A stretch of DNA of 64,000 nucleotides from Carposina sasakii (Eukaryota; Arthropoda; Insecta; Lepidoptera; Carposinidae): positions 5,332,001 through 5,396,000 of the forward strand of contig CP053155.1 in NCBI GenBank assembly GCA_014607495.2. Reading direction: 5' to 3'. The notes beneath the pieces were generated by a model that saw only the letters and a list, made by a program, of their open reading frames with translations, ran no database searches and was not told the DNA's origin. Below, piece after piece: positions 31,439-42,346 of the stretch (the first letter of the stretch is position 1; every line of letters starts with the position of its first letter). The translations under genes were made by a program, and so were the position numbers.

Positions 31439-33910
31439 ATGTTCACATGCTATTTTTGTAAGCAAGAAATATCATCTGCAACTTTACTTATAACTCACAT
31501 ACAAACTTTTTGTAAATCAACTGTTAGATTTTCAGGATTTCAGTGTGGGGAACAAGCATGTTATCGTCATTATTTGTCATCTGCATCTTTTAAAAAGCAC
31601 TTGCTTAGAGATCATCGGTCGTCACCGTCATTCTCACTTCAATCAAATAATGATAATGCTGTTTCAGATTCCAATATTCCAAATTTACTTTTATCACCCA
31701 TTAAAACTTTTAAAATAAATAATGCTATACCCACACCAGTAACTACTAAAAAAACGACAATATTTTTGTCCATCATGCTGCAAATTTGGTATCGACTCTA
31801 TATGCTAACCCAGCTGTTCCACGTAATATTGTGCAAGTACTTGTAGAAAGTCTTAAAAAATTTCACTCTCAAACAGAACATATTATGCTACAATACTTAA
31901 ATGAAAATATAGTATCACAAAAACAAAATCATGAATTTGTTCAAAACGCTGTAGAAAAGACATTGAATGCTTACAGGGATGCTTTTAAGAAATTAGATTC
32001 TGAACATAAACGATTGAAATTTTTTAGTCTTAGGAACTTATGCCGAACCTCATGAAGTAGTTGTAGGTCAACGAAATGAGACAAAAAAAACAGCAGCTGG
32101 GTCATTGTTAATACAAATTAATTGTACTGAACAGGTGATTCCTTTAAAGAGGAATTTAGAACTTCTTTTTTCATCAAAAAATTATATGAAGGATACCTTA
32201 GAATACTTGCATACTGTACAAAACAACTTTTTTGGTGTAGAGAATATTGTCCAGGGTTCAGTATGGAACAAAATGATTAAAGATTCTGTGGAGAATAATA
32301 ATATAATGATTTTACCGTTAATCATCTACTTCGATGATTTCGAGATTGGCAATGCGTTAGGAAGCCACGCTGGAATACACAAACTTGGAGCTGTTTATGT
32401 CTCGGTGCCATGTCTTCCTCCTCACTATGTCTCACTTTTGCAAAATATTTTATTACTAGCTATTTTTCACTCATCAGACAGAACAAGAATAGGAAACAAC
32501 ATAATGTTTCAAAAAGTTTTTGATACCCTCAATGATTTAAGGATAAATGGCATATATATTAAAACTGACCAATACGAAGGAGTTATTAGATTTTATGTAG
32601 CGGCTGTTACAGGCGACAATTTAGGTTTAAATGCTATATTAGGTTTTGTTGAAAGTTTTTCTGCAAATCGGCCGTGTAGAATTTGTAGTGCTAACAAAGA
32701 AGAAATCAACACTTTGTTTTATGAAAACAGCACACTGCTAAGAAATAATGTTATTTATGAAAATGATTTAATTATGGACAACATTTACGAGACTGGTGTT
32801 AAGGAAAAATGTTCGTGGCTTGCTTTAGATGGTTTTAACTTATTTGAAAATGTTGCAGTAGATGTTTTACATGATTACCTAGAGGGGGCTTGTCGATATG
32901 TGATGTCATTTATTATACAAAATCTAATCCAGACTCAAATGGTCATTTCTTTTGATAATTTGAATTCAAGAATACGGTATTTTAATTATGGACCTGATTC
33001 AACATCAAAACCATGCAATGCTGTATCAAAAGATGGCACATCTATAAAGTTAAAATGTTCAGCATCTGAAATGTTAACTCTTGTTCGTTACTTTGGGCTA
33101 ATTGTCGGATATAACGTCCCAGATGAAAACGAAGTCTGGTTTTTATACATAAAATTAAGACAATTGTTAGATAAACTTTTAAGTCGCACAATCCATGAAA
33201 ATACTTATGATCAAGTAAAATTTTTAGTAGCTGAATTAAACGAGCTCTATTGTCACATAGCTAAAACAAATTTAAAACCAAAGTTCCATTTTCTTACACA
33301 TTATCCAGAAATGTTAAAAAAATTTGGCCTCCTTACACAAATCTGGACAATGAGATTTGAAGCCAAGCATCGAGTATCTAAGTTTGTGGCCAGAGCATCG
33401 CATAACAGAACAAATGTATGTAAAACAATAGCCATAAAACACCAATTGATGTTAAATGATATCTTTTTAAAAAATGAACCACAAACCACAATCACATATG
33501 GTAAAAAGAAAAGTTTAAATGAATCAGAATATGCTTATCTAAAATTAAACTTTCATCCTCCAGATATAGTTGGTAATAATTGTTGTTATTTACTATCGTG
33601 GGTAAAGATACATGGTGTAAGATTTGAGCTATCATCCATTGTAGTTATGGATATTTTGAAATCCACATGTTTACCAAAGTTTGGTAAAATTCAAAGTATT
33701 TATTTGCTTAACAACGAAAAAGTTGTATTTAAATGCATTTCATTGGATTGCATAGACTTTAATCAACATTATTATGCATATGAAGTGCAAGAAAAAAATT
33801 ATGATACCTTTTTTCATTGTTATAACGATCTTATTTCGCCTGTGCCAGCCACCATGACTGTAATGCCAAATTTAAAACTTTATGTTACTCTTAGATGGAC
33901 CTTAGAATAA
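31439..33910 (+). pseudogene. Zinc-finger plus EnSpm-type transposase gene with two frameshifts
   Basis: Three overlapping open frames (31439-31846, ~31760-32055, ~32022-33910) make one protein of about 800 residues. The start has cysteine/histidine pairs (CYFCKQEISSATLLITH; CYRHYLSSASFKKHLLRDH) like a C2H2 finger. The main body contains IMILPLIIYFDDFEIGNALG, HAGIHKLGAVYVSVPCLPP, LAIFHSSDRTRIGN, GFVESFSANRPCRIC, DVLHDYLEGACRYV and KPKFHFLTHYPEMLKKFG. I recognise this set from animal proteins of the TNP2/EnSpm transposase type. DDE chemistry would cut and paste the element, but catalytic residues are not assigned here. Frameshifts lie near 31760 (T-run) and 32022. The ATG follows the SAM gene stop by two bases. 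Confidence 0.65.
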
Positions 33911-34516
33911 TTTCCTTACTCCCTGAAGGCCTTATCTTTATATTGTATGTTAATATCCATTTGCATTAACTCGGATTGATAGAACATATGATATCTTGTT
34001 CTTTTTGACAATAACTGAAAGGGAGAGCACGTGTGCTAATCGCAAATAAACTTAAATCCAAGTTGGTGCAATTGGGCACAAGTCTTTTGGGGGCTGAACA
34101 AAATTCAATTAAAATTTAAATACTTTATTATATTCGACATATAGTTTACAACTTCTTTGTCAATGGTCATTTTTATATGTTAGTAGGTACTTTCTATTGT
34201 GTTACGGTCTGTCAAGCATAAGTTGGTCAAATAACATTAGGTTTGACAGTACTGCTAACACTATTTCAGTCAATAAAAATTGCATTTTATAGTAAGGTAA
34301 GGTAATACATACATTTATAATTTATGTTGTTACTTAAAAAAATCTATCCTAAGTGTAAACAATTTCCTTTAATAAAATTATGATGTCTGTTATTTTTATT
34401 TGATTTTTTATCATTAATGTAGGTTCTATTATTGCATTGTGTATGTTCTATATTAATCTGTAATAATATTTATTTAGATTTCTCATTACAGGTGCATTTT
34501 TGCTCCATGCGTAGTT
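33911..34516. other. 3' flank of the transposase gene
   Basis: AATAAA at 34045-34050 is a possible polyadenylation signal, and others follow near 34366. A palindrome, AGCACGTGTGCT, lies at about 34026. No gene seen. Confidence 0.45.
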
Positions 34517-34660
34517 GATACAGTAAAATATGATGTAGTAACCATTTCTACTTCAGCAACATACATACTCGTACAATACTGACACTGGTAAAATAAAGCT
34601 TTACTACTGATACATATGTTGCTGTAGTAAAAACGGTTACTACATCATATTTTACTGTAT
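34517..34660. repeat. 27-bp perfect inverted repeat
   Basis: GATACAGTAAAATATGATGT at 34517 (extending to 34543) is complemented at 34634-34660 by GGTTACTACATCATATTTTA onward. It lies just inside the 43-bp array, in the right subterminal zone of the CACTA-like element. Confidence 0.85.
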
Positions 34661-34737
34661 CAATTTCAGTAAATATACTGCAGTGGTAAATACTACGCAA
34701 TGCAATAATGACCCCGAAACAGTAGCGTACGTATGCT

Positions 34738-35830
34738 GCAGTAATACATACGTACGCTACATCATGCTTTACTGTTCGAACATCAGTATCGTACGTATGT
34801 TCCATCATGCTTTACTGTTCGAGCATCAGTATCATACGTATGCTACATCATGCTTTACTGTTCGAGCATCAGTATCGTACGTATGTCACATCATGTTTTA
34901 CTGTTCGAGCATCAGTATCATACGTATGTCACATCATGCTTTACTGTTCGAGCATCAGTATCGTACGTATGTCACATCATGCTTTACTGTTCGAGCATCA
35001 GTATCTTACGTATGCTACGTCATGCTTTACTGTTCGAGCATCAGTATCTTACGTATGCTACGTCATGCTTTACTGTTCGAGCATCAGTATCGTACGTATG
35101 TCACATCATGCTTTACTGTTCGAGCATCAGTATCATACGTATGTCACATCATGCTTTACTGTTCGAGCATCAGTATCTTACGTATGCTACGTCATGCTTT
35201 ACTGTTCGAGCATCAGTATCGTACGTATGTCACATCATGCTTTACTGTTCGAGCATCAGTACCTTACGTATGCTACATCATGCTTTACTGTTCGAGCATC
35301 AGTATCTTACGTATGTTACATCATGCTTTACTGTTCGAGCATCAGTATCTTACGTATGCTACGTCATGCTTTACTGTTCGAGCATCAGTATCTTACGTAT
35401 GCTACGTCATGCTTTACTGTTCGAGCATCAGTATCGTACGTATGTCACATCATGCTTTACTGTTCGAGCATCAGTATCTTACGTATGCTACGTCATGCTT
35501 TACTGTTCGAGCATCAGTATCTTACGTATGCTACGTCATGCTTTACTGTTCGAGCATCAGTATCGTACGTATGTCACATCATGCTTTACTGTTCGAGCAT
35601 CAGTATCTTACGTATGCTACGTCATGATTTACTGTTCGAGCATCAGTATCGTACGTATGTCACATCATGCTTTACTGTTCGAGCATCAGTATCTTACGTA
35701 TGCTAGGTCATGCTTTACTGTTCGAGCATCAGGATCTTACGTATGTCACATCATGCTTTACTGTTCGAGCATCAGTATCTTACGTATGTTACATCATGCT
35801 TTACTGTTCGAGCATCAGTATAATATGTAT
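34738..35830 (+). repeat. 43-bp tandem array, about 25 units
   Basis: Units read TTTACTGTTCGAGCATCAGT followed by ATCGTACGTATGTCACATCA or the CTTACGTATGCTACGTCA variant. The period is 43. As 43 is 1 mod 3 and the unit has no stop in any plus frame, all three plus frames stay open for about 300-370 codons. The variants GTATCGTACGTATGTCACAT and GTATCTTACGTATGCTACGT alternate in blocks. It sits about 300 bp from the CAGTG end of the candidate transposon. Confidence 0.92.
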
Positions 35831-36124
35831 GCTGCAGCAGTAACGTACATATGTTGCGGTATTAAATACGTAACCTGCATCGTGCATTATTGTACAAGCA
35901 GCAGCGACTTGCGAACTACGTACATACGTAGTAAGATTTCGACTTACGTACGTACGTAGAAAATCATACCACTCGTAAATTACGTAAGCGGCTCCATTAA
36001 ATGCATCAGTATGCTGGATACGTAAGATAAGCTACGTACGCGTAATGTAGCGGTATACACACGTCATAGTGGTCGATTTTTATACGTATTTTAAGTAAGT
36101 CGGATACTTAAATTTTTCTCAGTG
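35831..36124 (+). other. Right subterminal region rich in TACGTA motifs
   Basis: More than a dozen TACGTA, TTACGT or ACGTAC words occur before the terminal AAATTTTTCTCAGTG. The left end of the element shows the same kind of words (TTACTTACGG, GAGCTACGTATC). These would suit as transposase-binding sites, which is inference. Confidence 0.45.
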
Positions 36125-36140
36125 TAGGTACCAACGGAAA

Positions 36141-36196
36141 TATTAAAGTTTCGGAACCCAGAATAGAGATGGTGCTTCAAATGACGTAAGTGAGGT
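36141..36196 (+). repeat. Dispersed repeat, complement of 10171-10228
   Basis: TAAAGTTTCGGAACCCAGAA and ATGACGTAAGTGAGGTGAC match, with several differences, the complement of the stretch ending TTCTGGGTTCCGAAACTTTG at 10228. Confidence 0.7.
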
Positions 36197-36279
36197 GACA
36201 CAAAAAAACCGAGTTGGCTCCTTTAGTCACACACTATCACACTTCTATTTTTGAAATCTCATTTTTTCGAGGACTACCG

Positions 36280-36440
36280 CGTACTTTTCTCCACATCGTC
36301 GGTCCCTGCTTGTCCGCGGGTATTCGACGAACTAAAGTACGCGGTATTTTAATCCGTCGTTTGCGTTGCTCGATACATTTGTAAGCGTTCTATTTTATTG
36401 GCGGAGCGTGCATTTTAGTCCGTCGCGGAGAAAAGTACGT
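36280..36440. repeat. GC-rich segment with 12-bp inverted repeat
   Basis: GTACTTTTCTCC near 36291 and GGAGAAAAGTAC near 36427 are complementary. Between them, GTCCGTCG-like and AAAGTACGCGGTA motifs recur. Possibly a small MITE; no TSD was established. Confidence 0.35.
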
Positions 36441-37163
36441 CGTCTGCGTAGGCTATAAAAAGTGGCGTGGCTTTTCTGTCCTGTATGACAATACTGCTAC
36501 CCTAGGAAAGCATAGCTTTACACTATGATTGTCAATGAAGGCATAGAGGAATCTATGATGAAGGTTAGCGTCAGAGCCCCTGGACCAAGTGCGACATTTT
36601 ATGTTTGGAGACTATCAAGTTTTAGTACCTAATAATAATAATTAAATTATTTAGTACCTCCACGAGCAGTGAAAAAACATGAAGTGTGATCTGACCCTAA
36701 TTGTATATAATATGCTTTTGATTGAGGGTAAGCGAGAAGAATGATGCCAGTTTAAACTGGATATAACCAATACAATTTCTCACTAGGAAAACAAAACATA
36801 CCTTAGTACTAAGTACGTAAAACGATTATAGATAAGATCTTTGTAAAATAGCGTAAACTCTCGTTACCTATTATTAGTTGCATTCTTGTGGATCGCATAT
36901 AATACATATAGCTTTCATAACTTTTTAAATACTTATCTGGGTTGATAGTTCTAACTGATTAATAAAAGAAATACATTTTTCTGTGGAAGATTCGTAGCTT
37001 TGCACTATTTATGTATTAAACAAACAAGAACATTGACTAATTCTATTAATGGTATTACGTCAAAGCGCGGTCTTACTCATTACACTCAGTTGAAGCGCAG
37101 ACGCAGAATAATAGAGAATCTTTCAATATAACACAGAATGGTTCATTAATCAAGAATACTTAC

Positions 37164-37274
37164 TTCAATAGGGTGGCAGTACGCCCTTTCCAGCAGGGTG
37201 ACTGCCACCAGCACCGCCAGGCCCTGCCTGCAGGCCCGCCGGCTCAAGTTGACACCATGTTTCAGAGACGTCAT
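37164..37274 (-). CDS. Nhe2: Na+/H+ exchanger, first coding exon (signal peptide)
   Basis: The minus strand has ATG ACG TCT CTG and 37 codons ending at a strong donor, GAA|GTAAGTATTC. The peptide is a textbook signal sequence: a basic N-region with RRACRQ, a hydrophobic core LAVLVAVTLLE and a small-residue exit AYCH. It ends in phase 0, matching the phase-0 acceptor of the exon at 3299, the only other host exon I recognise on this strand. Plasma-membrane NHEs commonly begin with a cleaved signal peptide and a variable extracellular segment. Linking the two exons is an inference; it would make a 33,864-base intron. The local GC content is much higher than in flanking DNA, as expected for a real exon. 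Confidence 0.72.
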
Positions 37275-37285
37275 GGCGAGGGCAT
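37271..37285 (-). promoter_or_regulatory. Five-codon uORF overlapping the exchanger start codon
   Basis: Nine bases upstream of the main ATG, the minus strand has ATG CCC TCG CCA TGA. Its stop overlaps the main start as ATGA. If it lies in the 5' UTR, a ribosome ending there would stop exactly at the exchanger start, so it could tune initiation. The transcription start is unknown. An AT-rich TATA-like stretch lies near 37315-37330, but I cannot define a promoter. Confidence 0.5.
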
Positions 37286-37658
37286 CTACACTCACACCTT
37301 ACTCACTGCACCATTTATATTATAATACATTTAACTTGAAGAACTAGAGTGTCCTACAGGTAGGTTTGCTAAAACACATTTTAATACACTGTCGACTCAA
37401 CTATCGGTTGGCACTGTGTTTGTAGGCGTCGCGAATTTCACGATTTGTGATGCTGATAAAGTGCAAATGATTGTGTTCTGTATTTGATTTAGGCTGACCA
37501 CGCATTACCTATTTGTTTGAGAACTATTTGAGATGGTAATATTTACAAACTTCACAGCCAATTTTTGTTTAGTTAGTAACTAACCTAACCTAATATTTAT
37601 AACCGTAACTACGGTAGGTACTTATAGAAAATATAAACACAAATTTATAGAAACATCG

Positions 37659-37943
37659 ATGACTAGGAAACAAAATATATTCATCATTGCAATGTTTGAG
37701 TCGCATATTGCACATTTTTTAGCAAAAAGTGTCACTCATCTAGTGGTGGGGACCATCGTCGGGTTTATCATAATTATTGTGTGCTCGGTGATGGTATCCG
37801 CCATTTGTAACTATATTAAAGGTCTGTTAAAAAGGCCTCTGCATCTTGGCTACAGCCCGATGCACCCCTTCAAAGGACCGGGACTCTGTTATTCCCTTAG
37901 AATTTCAACAGAGACTTTATTGTACTATGTTTTAAGCAAATAA
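37659..37943 (+). CDS. Candidate small single-pass membrane protein
   Basis: A 94-codon ORF (second Met 12 codons in) about 385 bases from and divergent to the exchanger start. The protein has a clear hydrophobic helix, LVVGTIVGFIIIIVCSVMVS, followed by a basic, Pro-rich segment (YIKGLLKRPLHLGYSPMHPF). Codons are mixed and less AT-biased than the surroundings. An AATAAA overlaps the stop (GCAAATAAATG). I do not recognise the family, and a chance ORF or a first exon remains possible. Confidence 0.35.
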   Translation: MTRKQNIFIIAMFESHIAHFLAKSVTHLVVGTIVGFIIIIVCSVMVSAICNYIKGLLKRPLHLGYSPMHPFKGPGLCYSLRISTETLLYYVLSK

Positions 37944-39873
37944 ATGATAATTTTCATTTTCTTAAAATTAGTTCTTTCGTATAAGTTAAGGTATCTGCAC
38001 TAGTTACTATAGTAATCTATACGAAAATTGACTCCAATATGAATGTAACAACATATTATGTGGATGCGGTTGATTGTGGTAGCGAATGTGTGGTTACCCT
38101 TAGTGGCTCGTGGCTTGGAGTTTACAGTTTGTACACGCTTTCTCTATGTATTTATATACTTCAGGCCGTTGTTTCATCCCAAGGGAATAGGAAGATATAC
38201 CAAGGTATATAATGTAAGAGAATTTTCGAGGGGTTCGCTTCCAACCTATTAAGGATTTCTTATTCCTTATTGTACGCATAAAATTTTAAGTAAACCGCTA
38301 TAAAAAAGAAAATGGTATAAGGTGTGCTTACTATTTATACAAAACCCATCGATAAATTGATGTAAATACATACGCATGTATTTTGGTCTTGTATTTTTAT
38401 CATACAGACTTTTCTTTATCTTACCGAGTTACGTATTCTGTATTACTTAAATACTCGACTTAAATTTATCTAAATTGACTTTATCCAGCTGATAAAGTAT
38501 AATTAAATTAAATTATTTACTTCTATTAAAAATAAAAATCATTGTAGTACCTCTGTCTGAGTTTTCCCTCGTAAAATATTAATAAAAGTCAGAATACGTG
38601 ATATGAAAATATCTAAGTATGTAAAATTGTTATTTACGACAAGTTATCGTCACAACGCATTTTACATGTAGAGGCTTTTAAAGACATGATTTAAGTAGGA
38701 TACGGAAGATAAAATCTGAAATTATAGGGACCATTAAGTTTAATGTAGAAGTCTATGAGACTGGGTACATCTGCCCTAATACTGATCTACCATTAAGCGA
38801 ATCTCACATGCGCAATGTGTTTTTAATTAAAATATTATATTATTTTGTGAAGGTGCTGGATTTTTAGGCACATATATGAACACACGTAGTAATGTTAAAC
38901 ATAAAGTAATATACCGTATACGTTGATAATTTTTCAGGCCATTGTTTATTTTCTTGTGTTTGTATTGCTTTTTGATAGGTAATCTAAAAACTCACACGCA
39001 ACTACATGCATTTCTGCAAAAAATACAATCTGGTAACTCAACATTGGGCCTTAATTATCTTGGAAATCGGACACTTACATAGAGAACAACATTCGTGATG
39101 ATGAGGAGAATGCGTAGGTAGTGTTTGGAAATGATTACGGCATAAACACGCTGTATAGTTGCTCGTCCGACTCTGCTCTTACATTACAATATTGTTGATT
39201 GAACTTTTGTTACAGCGATAGTATATCTTTGTAGCTTTCCTAGCTAGATCGATACACGAGCGTCACACTCGGCGAATCTGCAGCGTAAATGTATGTAAAT
39301 TGGCGCTTTGGAAAAACAAGAACCATTTTTCCCTATTCGTCATGATCCAGTAGTGTAAAAGCTGTCTAACTGTCCATTTTCTTGAATAGGTATAAGAATA
39401 TTAAGGTATCATAGATACCAAAAATCAACGTGACTAAAATTAAATACCGAATGCCAAAAAATTATATTTATTTTTGTTTATCAACCTATAAAACTAACTT
39501 AGAACTACTTAGATCAAAGGTGTACCTGTTGATTGATTAATAAAGAAGTCAGATCAAGACACGGCCACAGGATCACAAAGGAGAGCCCTTTACAAGTTGC
39601 TACCTTATTGCCCGAGTTCCTTAGTCGACTCTTGCGACATTATACATGAATAATGAAAGTCATATAAATAAAAGTACCAGATTTTCTTTCAGAAATGTGA
39701 TGGACCTAAGACATACTCGTAATAGATATGGTCTGTCTGAGATATGCTTGAGTCGACGCGGCGCCACCTGGGTGCCGGCAAGGCTATGGACATTAATTCG
39801 CTCTGAGCATATTTCTAATGACATCAGTCATGACTTACCCTTAGGTATTTATAACGTTTTAAACTTATTTCAA
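37944..39873. other. Nothing recognised
   Basis: AT-rich DNA. A 64-codon ORF at 38058-38252 has no recognisable motif. Near 39600, GAGTTCCTTAGTCGACTCTT resembles a dispersed repeat also seen near 61870 (CTCTAGTCGACTCTTACAAC). Confidence 0.45.
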
Positions 39874-39992
39874 ACTAGTGGACGCCCGCGACTTGGTCCG
39901 CGTGTATTGCAGAATGTGGCACCATGTGGTTCTATCGGCCCTTGGTGCTCTGCCTACCCCGTAAGGGATAAAGGCGTGATTATATGTATGTA
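39874..39992 (+). repeat. RTE 5' fragment joined to a SINE-like 3' end
   Basis: ACTAGTGGACGCCCGCGACT at 39874-39912 is directly followed by GTGGCACCATGTGGTTCTAT and the rest of the 3' end also present at 9531-9618. The two families are fused with only a few bases between them. Confidence 0.65.
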
Positions 39993-41368
39993 AATTCATT
40001 GACACGATGAACCAATTAATATGATCGGTGGATATCGTACACATCTATAGCAACGTAGCATAGCACATCTTTGTTGGAAAGGTCATGACTTGTCCTTCTC
40101 ACGGACAATAGCTGGGCTTTTAGAAACAGCCAATATAGCTAAGGTTAGATTTTCATTTATAGTTATAATTTTCCTACTAATCACTAAATTACAGTATCTA
40201 ATACGATGACCGAATTGACCTCCCTCCTGAATCAAAGATGTCGGGCCTTGTGCGAGTCGTATCCTAATGTCGCCTGTTTCCCTAATTCGCATTTATTTTG
40301 AGCTTGATACTGTAAAAAGATCGTACGTATGGAAAATAGATGGGATGAGATATTGGTACAGAGCACGACTTCAGACTTTAATTTACGGAATGTTATTCAT
40401 ACAATTTTACTCACAAATTAATGCCACAATAAAAGCCCCAAGTACCTATAGCACTTACCTATTAGCACCCTAGGTAATATCATGAACTTACTCAAACTTT
40501 AATCGCACTCAACTATTTATAAATTGTTACAAACTACAACCCGCACCACATCACGCATATGAATAATAGGCATAGATATTAAGACATTAACTAATTATTA
40601 TAATATTATTAACTTTCATAAGTTCCGGTTTACATTTATAAAAGTTGTTGGATTGACTAGATTGTTAATATAAATATGAAGGTAGAACTATTATGTTGTA
40701 CACTCTGTTGAGACACTTGAAGTTGTAAGACGTTACTCTGCTCGATCTCTGTTCTATATAAAAACATTGCAACGATATAATCTATTTACGGCAAGTCGGG
40801 TTTCTTGCTGCTTCTTTCCCCCAATGTTATATCGCCTAAAGCAGCTTTAACTGTATAAGTGATAAATAAATAGTTCTACATAGCAACTGCGATGTTTGAC
40901 TCCGCATCCTGAATATACTGCTGCGCCAACGAGTAATCATCGGTGACAAAATCCATATCTCATCCGAGACTCAAAGTAAAAAATACCACTAAAAATTCTA
41001 GCCTAAGTATAGGTAGTACGAGTACGTACTGAGTTCGGGTCAAATCTTTCTTCACTGTAAATCTACCGAAAAGTTTCCACTACAGTTGACTTTTCCCTTG
41101 ACCGACTTGCCACGCCACGCCCGAATGGCAAACCTCTGGAATTTATCGCAAAATTGACATCTAAGTAGACCAAGCGCCCCTTAGTCCATTTCTGTCATGG
41201 CTCCCCTTCACTGGGCTACCTTGCACTGTAAACTGAATTATGCTTGTATTGCCGACCGTCCCTTGAAAGTGTTTGTAAATTTTTATTGCAAATGGTTTGA
41301 GAATTATGAAGACCGAACGAAAGACATTATAATGTATACTAATGTATATGTGTACACTATAGTATGGC

Positions 41369-41418
41369 ATGCTTATTATTTATACATGAAAATGTATTCA
41401 TGTATAAATAATAAGCAT
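41369..41418. repeat. Perfect 22-bp hairpin
   Basis: ATGCTTATTATTTATACATG AA at 41369-41390 is complemented at 41397-41418 around a 6-base loop. AT-rich, no known role. Confidence 0.85.
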
Positions 41419-41446
41419 ACGAAATTTGTAGGGTGATCTACATGAT

Positions 41447-41680
41447 AATAAAAATTTTAAGATTCCGTGCCCAAGGGGTAAAACCAGGACCCTATTACTA
41501 GACTTCATTGTCTGTCCATCCGTCCGTCTGCCTGTCATCAGGCTGTATTTTAAAAACCGTGTTAGCTAGACAGTGTAAATTTTCACAAATTATGTATCTT
41601 TGTAGCCGCTATAATAATAAATAGTAAAAATAAAATAACACTAACGCGATTTTTCTCCCCTTTTTGCTAGATATCAAATT
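41447..41680 (+). repeat. Degraded copy of the 24870-25238 repeat
   Basis: GATTCCGTGCCCAAGGGGTA, GTGTTAGCTAGACAGTGTAA, ATTTTCACAAATTATGTATC and AGCCGCTATAATAATAAATA parallel that repeat in order. Confidence 0.6.
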
Positions 41681-42120
41681 AATGGCAACAGGTATTTTTG
41701 AACCACAATTTTCATCAGTTATAATAAAAAGCACAGACATTGTTAAATGAAAATTATTCGAGAAAACATCCAATCGGATAAGTGGACGGGTAGATACCTA
41801 GTTCCTAAGACGTATGTAAACGCAAAGACAACATGGACGACAATTCATTCAAATGCTAAATCGCTTTAATTGAAAGTATTAAACCATCTTCTTTCATCTA
41901 GAAACGCGGTAGCGTGTCAAGCCAAGTTCCAGCTAACTAGCAGAACTGGCGAGCAACACCGTGTATAATTTTATACGAACCATTTAGAGCCACTTTTGAC
42001 CCCCTTATAATTCTAAAACTATTTCACATATGTAAACGTGTAAAAACCCATTTAAAAACCCCGCCCGGACGCTCCCCGGCCGCCCTCCAAACTAGGATAA
42101 ATCCGGGGAAACCTGCCTCC

Positions 42121-42296
42121 TTATTACCTAACTAGCAAAAGCAAAGCGATAGCGAAAATTGTACAAAAATCGCTGCTTGCTTGTCAAATTCGTATTACGT
42201 AAAATTAATTTCAAAGGAACTGTGACATTTCCAGCCGAATTTTCGCTATCGCTTTGCTTCGGCTTTGCTATTGCAAATTATTAATTAGGTAATCAG
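42121..42296. mobile_element. Small foldback/MITE-like element
   Basis: TTATTACCTAACTAGCAAAAG and AAAGCGATAGCGAAAATT on the left face AATTTTCGCTATCGCTTT and AATTAGGTAAT on the right, giving long imperfect inverted arms. No coding capacity. Confidence 0.55.
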
Positions 42297-42346
42297 GGGG
42301 ATGGCAGCCCTAGGCATAAGAGAGTCTACAGAGAGGAATATTAAAT

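Larger units (their letters stand above)
12457..36124 (+). mobile_element. Candidate giant CACTA/EnSpm-like transposon (23.7 kb)
   Basis: CACTGAGAAAAATTT at 12457-12471 is matched by AAATTTTTCTCAGTG ending at 36124, a 15-bp perfect terminal inverted repeat beginning CACTG. Both ends abut TA (possible 2-bp duplication). Both subterminal regions are full of short TTAC/TACGTA motifs and tandem arrays. Between them, on the plus strand, lie a spliced SAM-domain gene and a zinc-finger plus transposase gene of the type I associate with animal EnSpm elements. A Ty3/gypsy element and a LINE are nested inside, and subtracting them leaves about 14.3 kb. CACTA elements typically have CACTA/G ends, 2-3 bp duplications and long subterminal repeats. 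That both ends belong to one element is inference. Confidence 0.5.

Noticed and set aside
34683..35959. Three long repetitive ORFs as proteins (314, 299 and 369 codons)
   Set aside because: They are the three frames of one 43-bp DNA array. No frame is favoured and no start context is shared.
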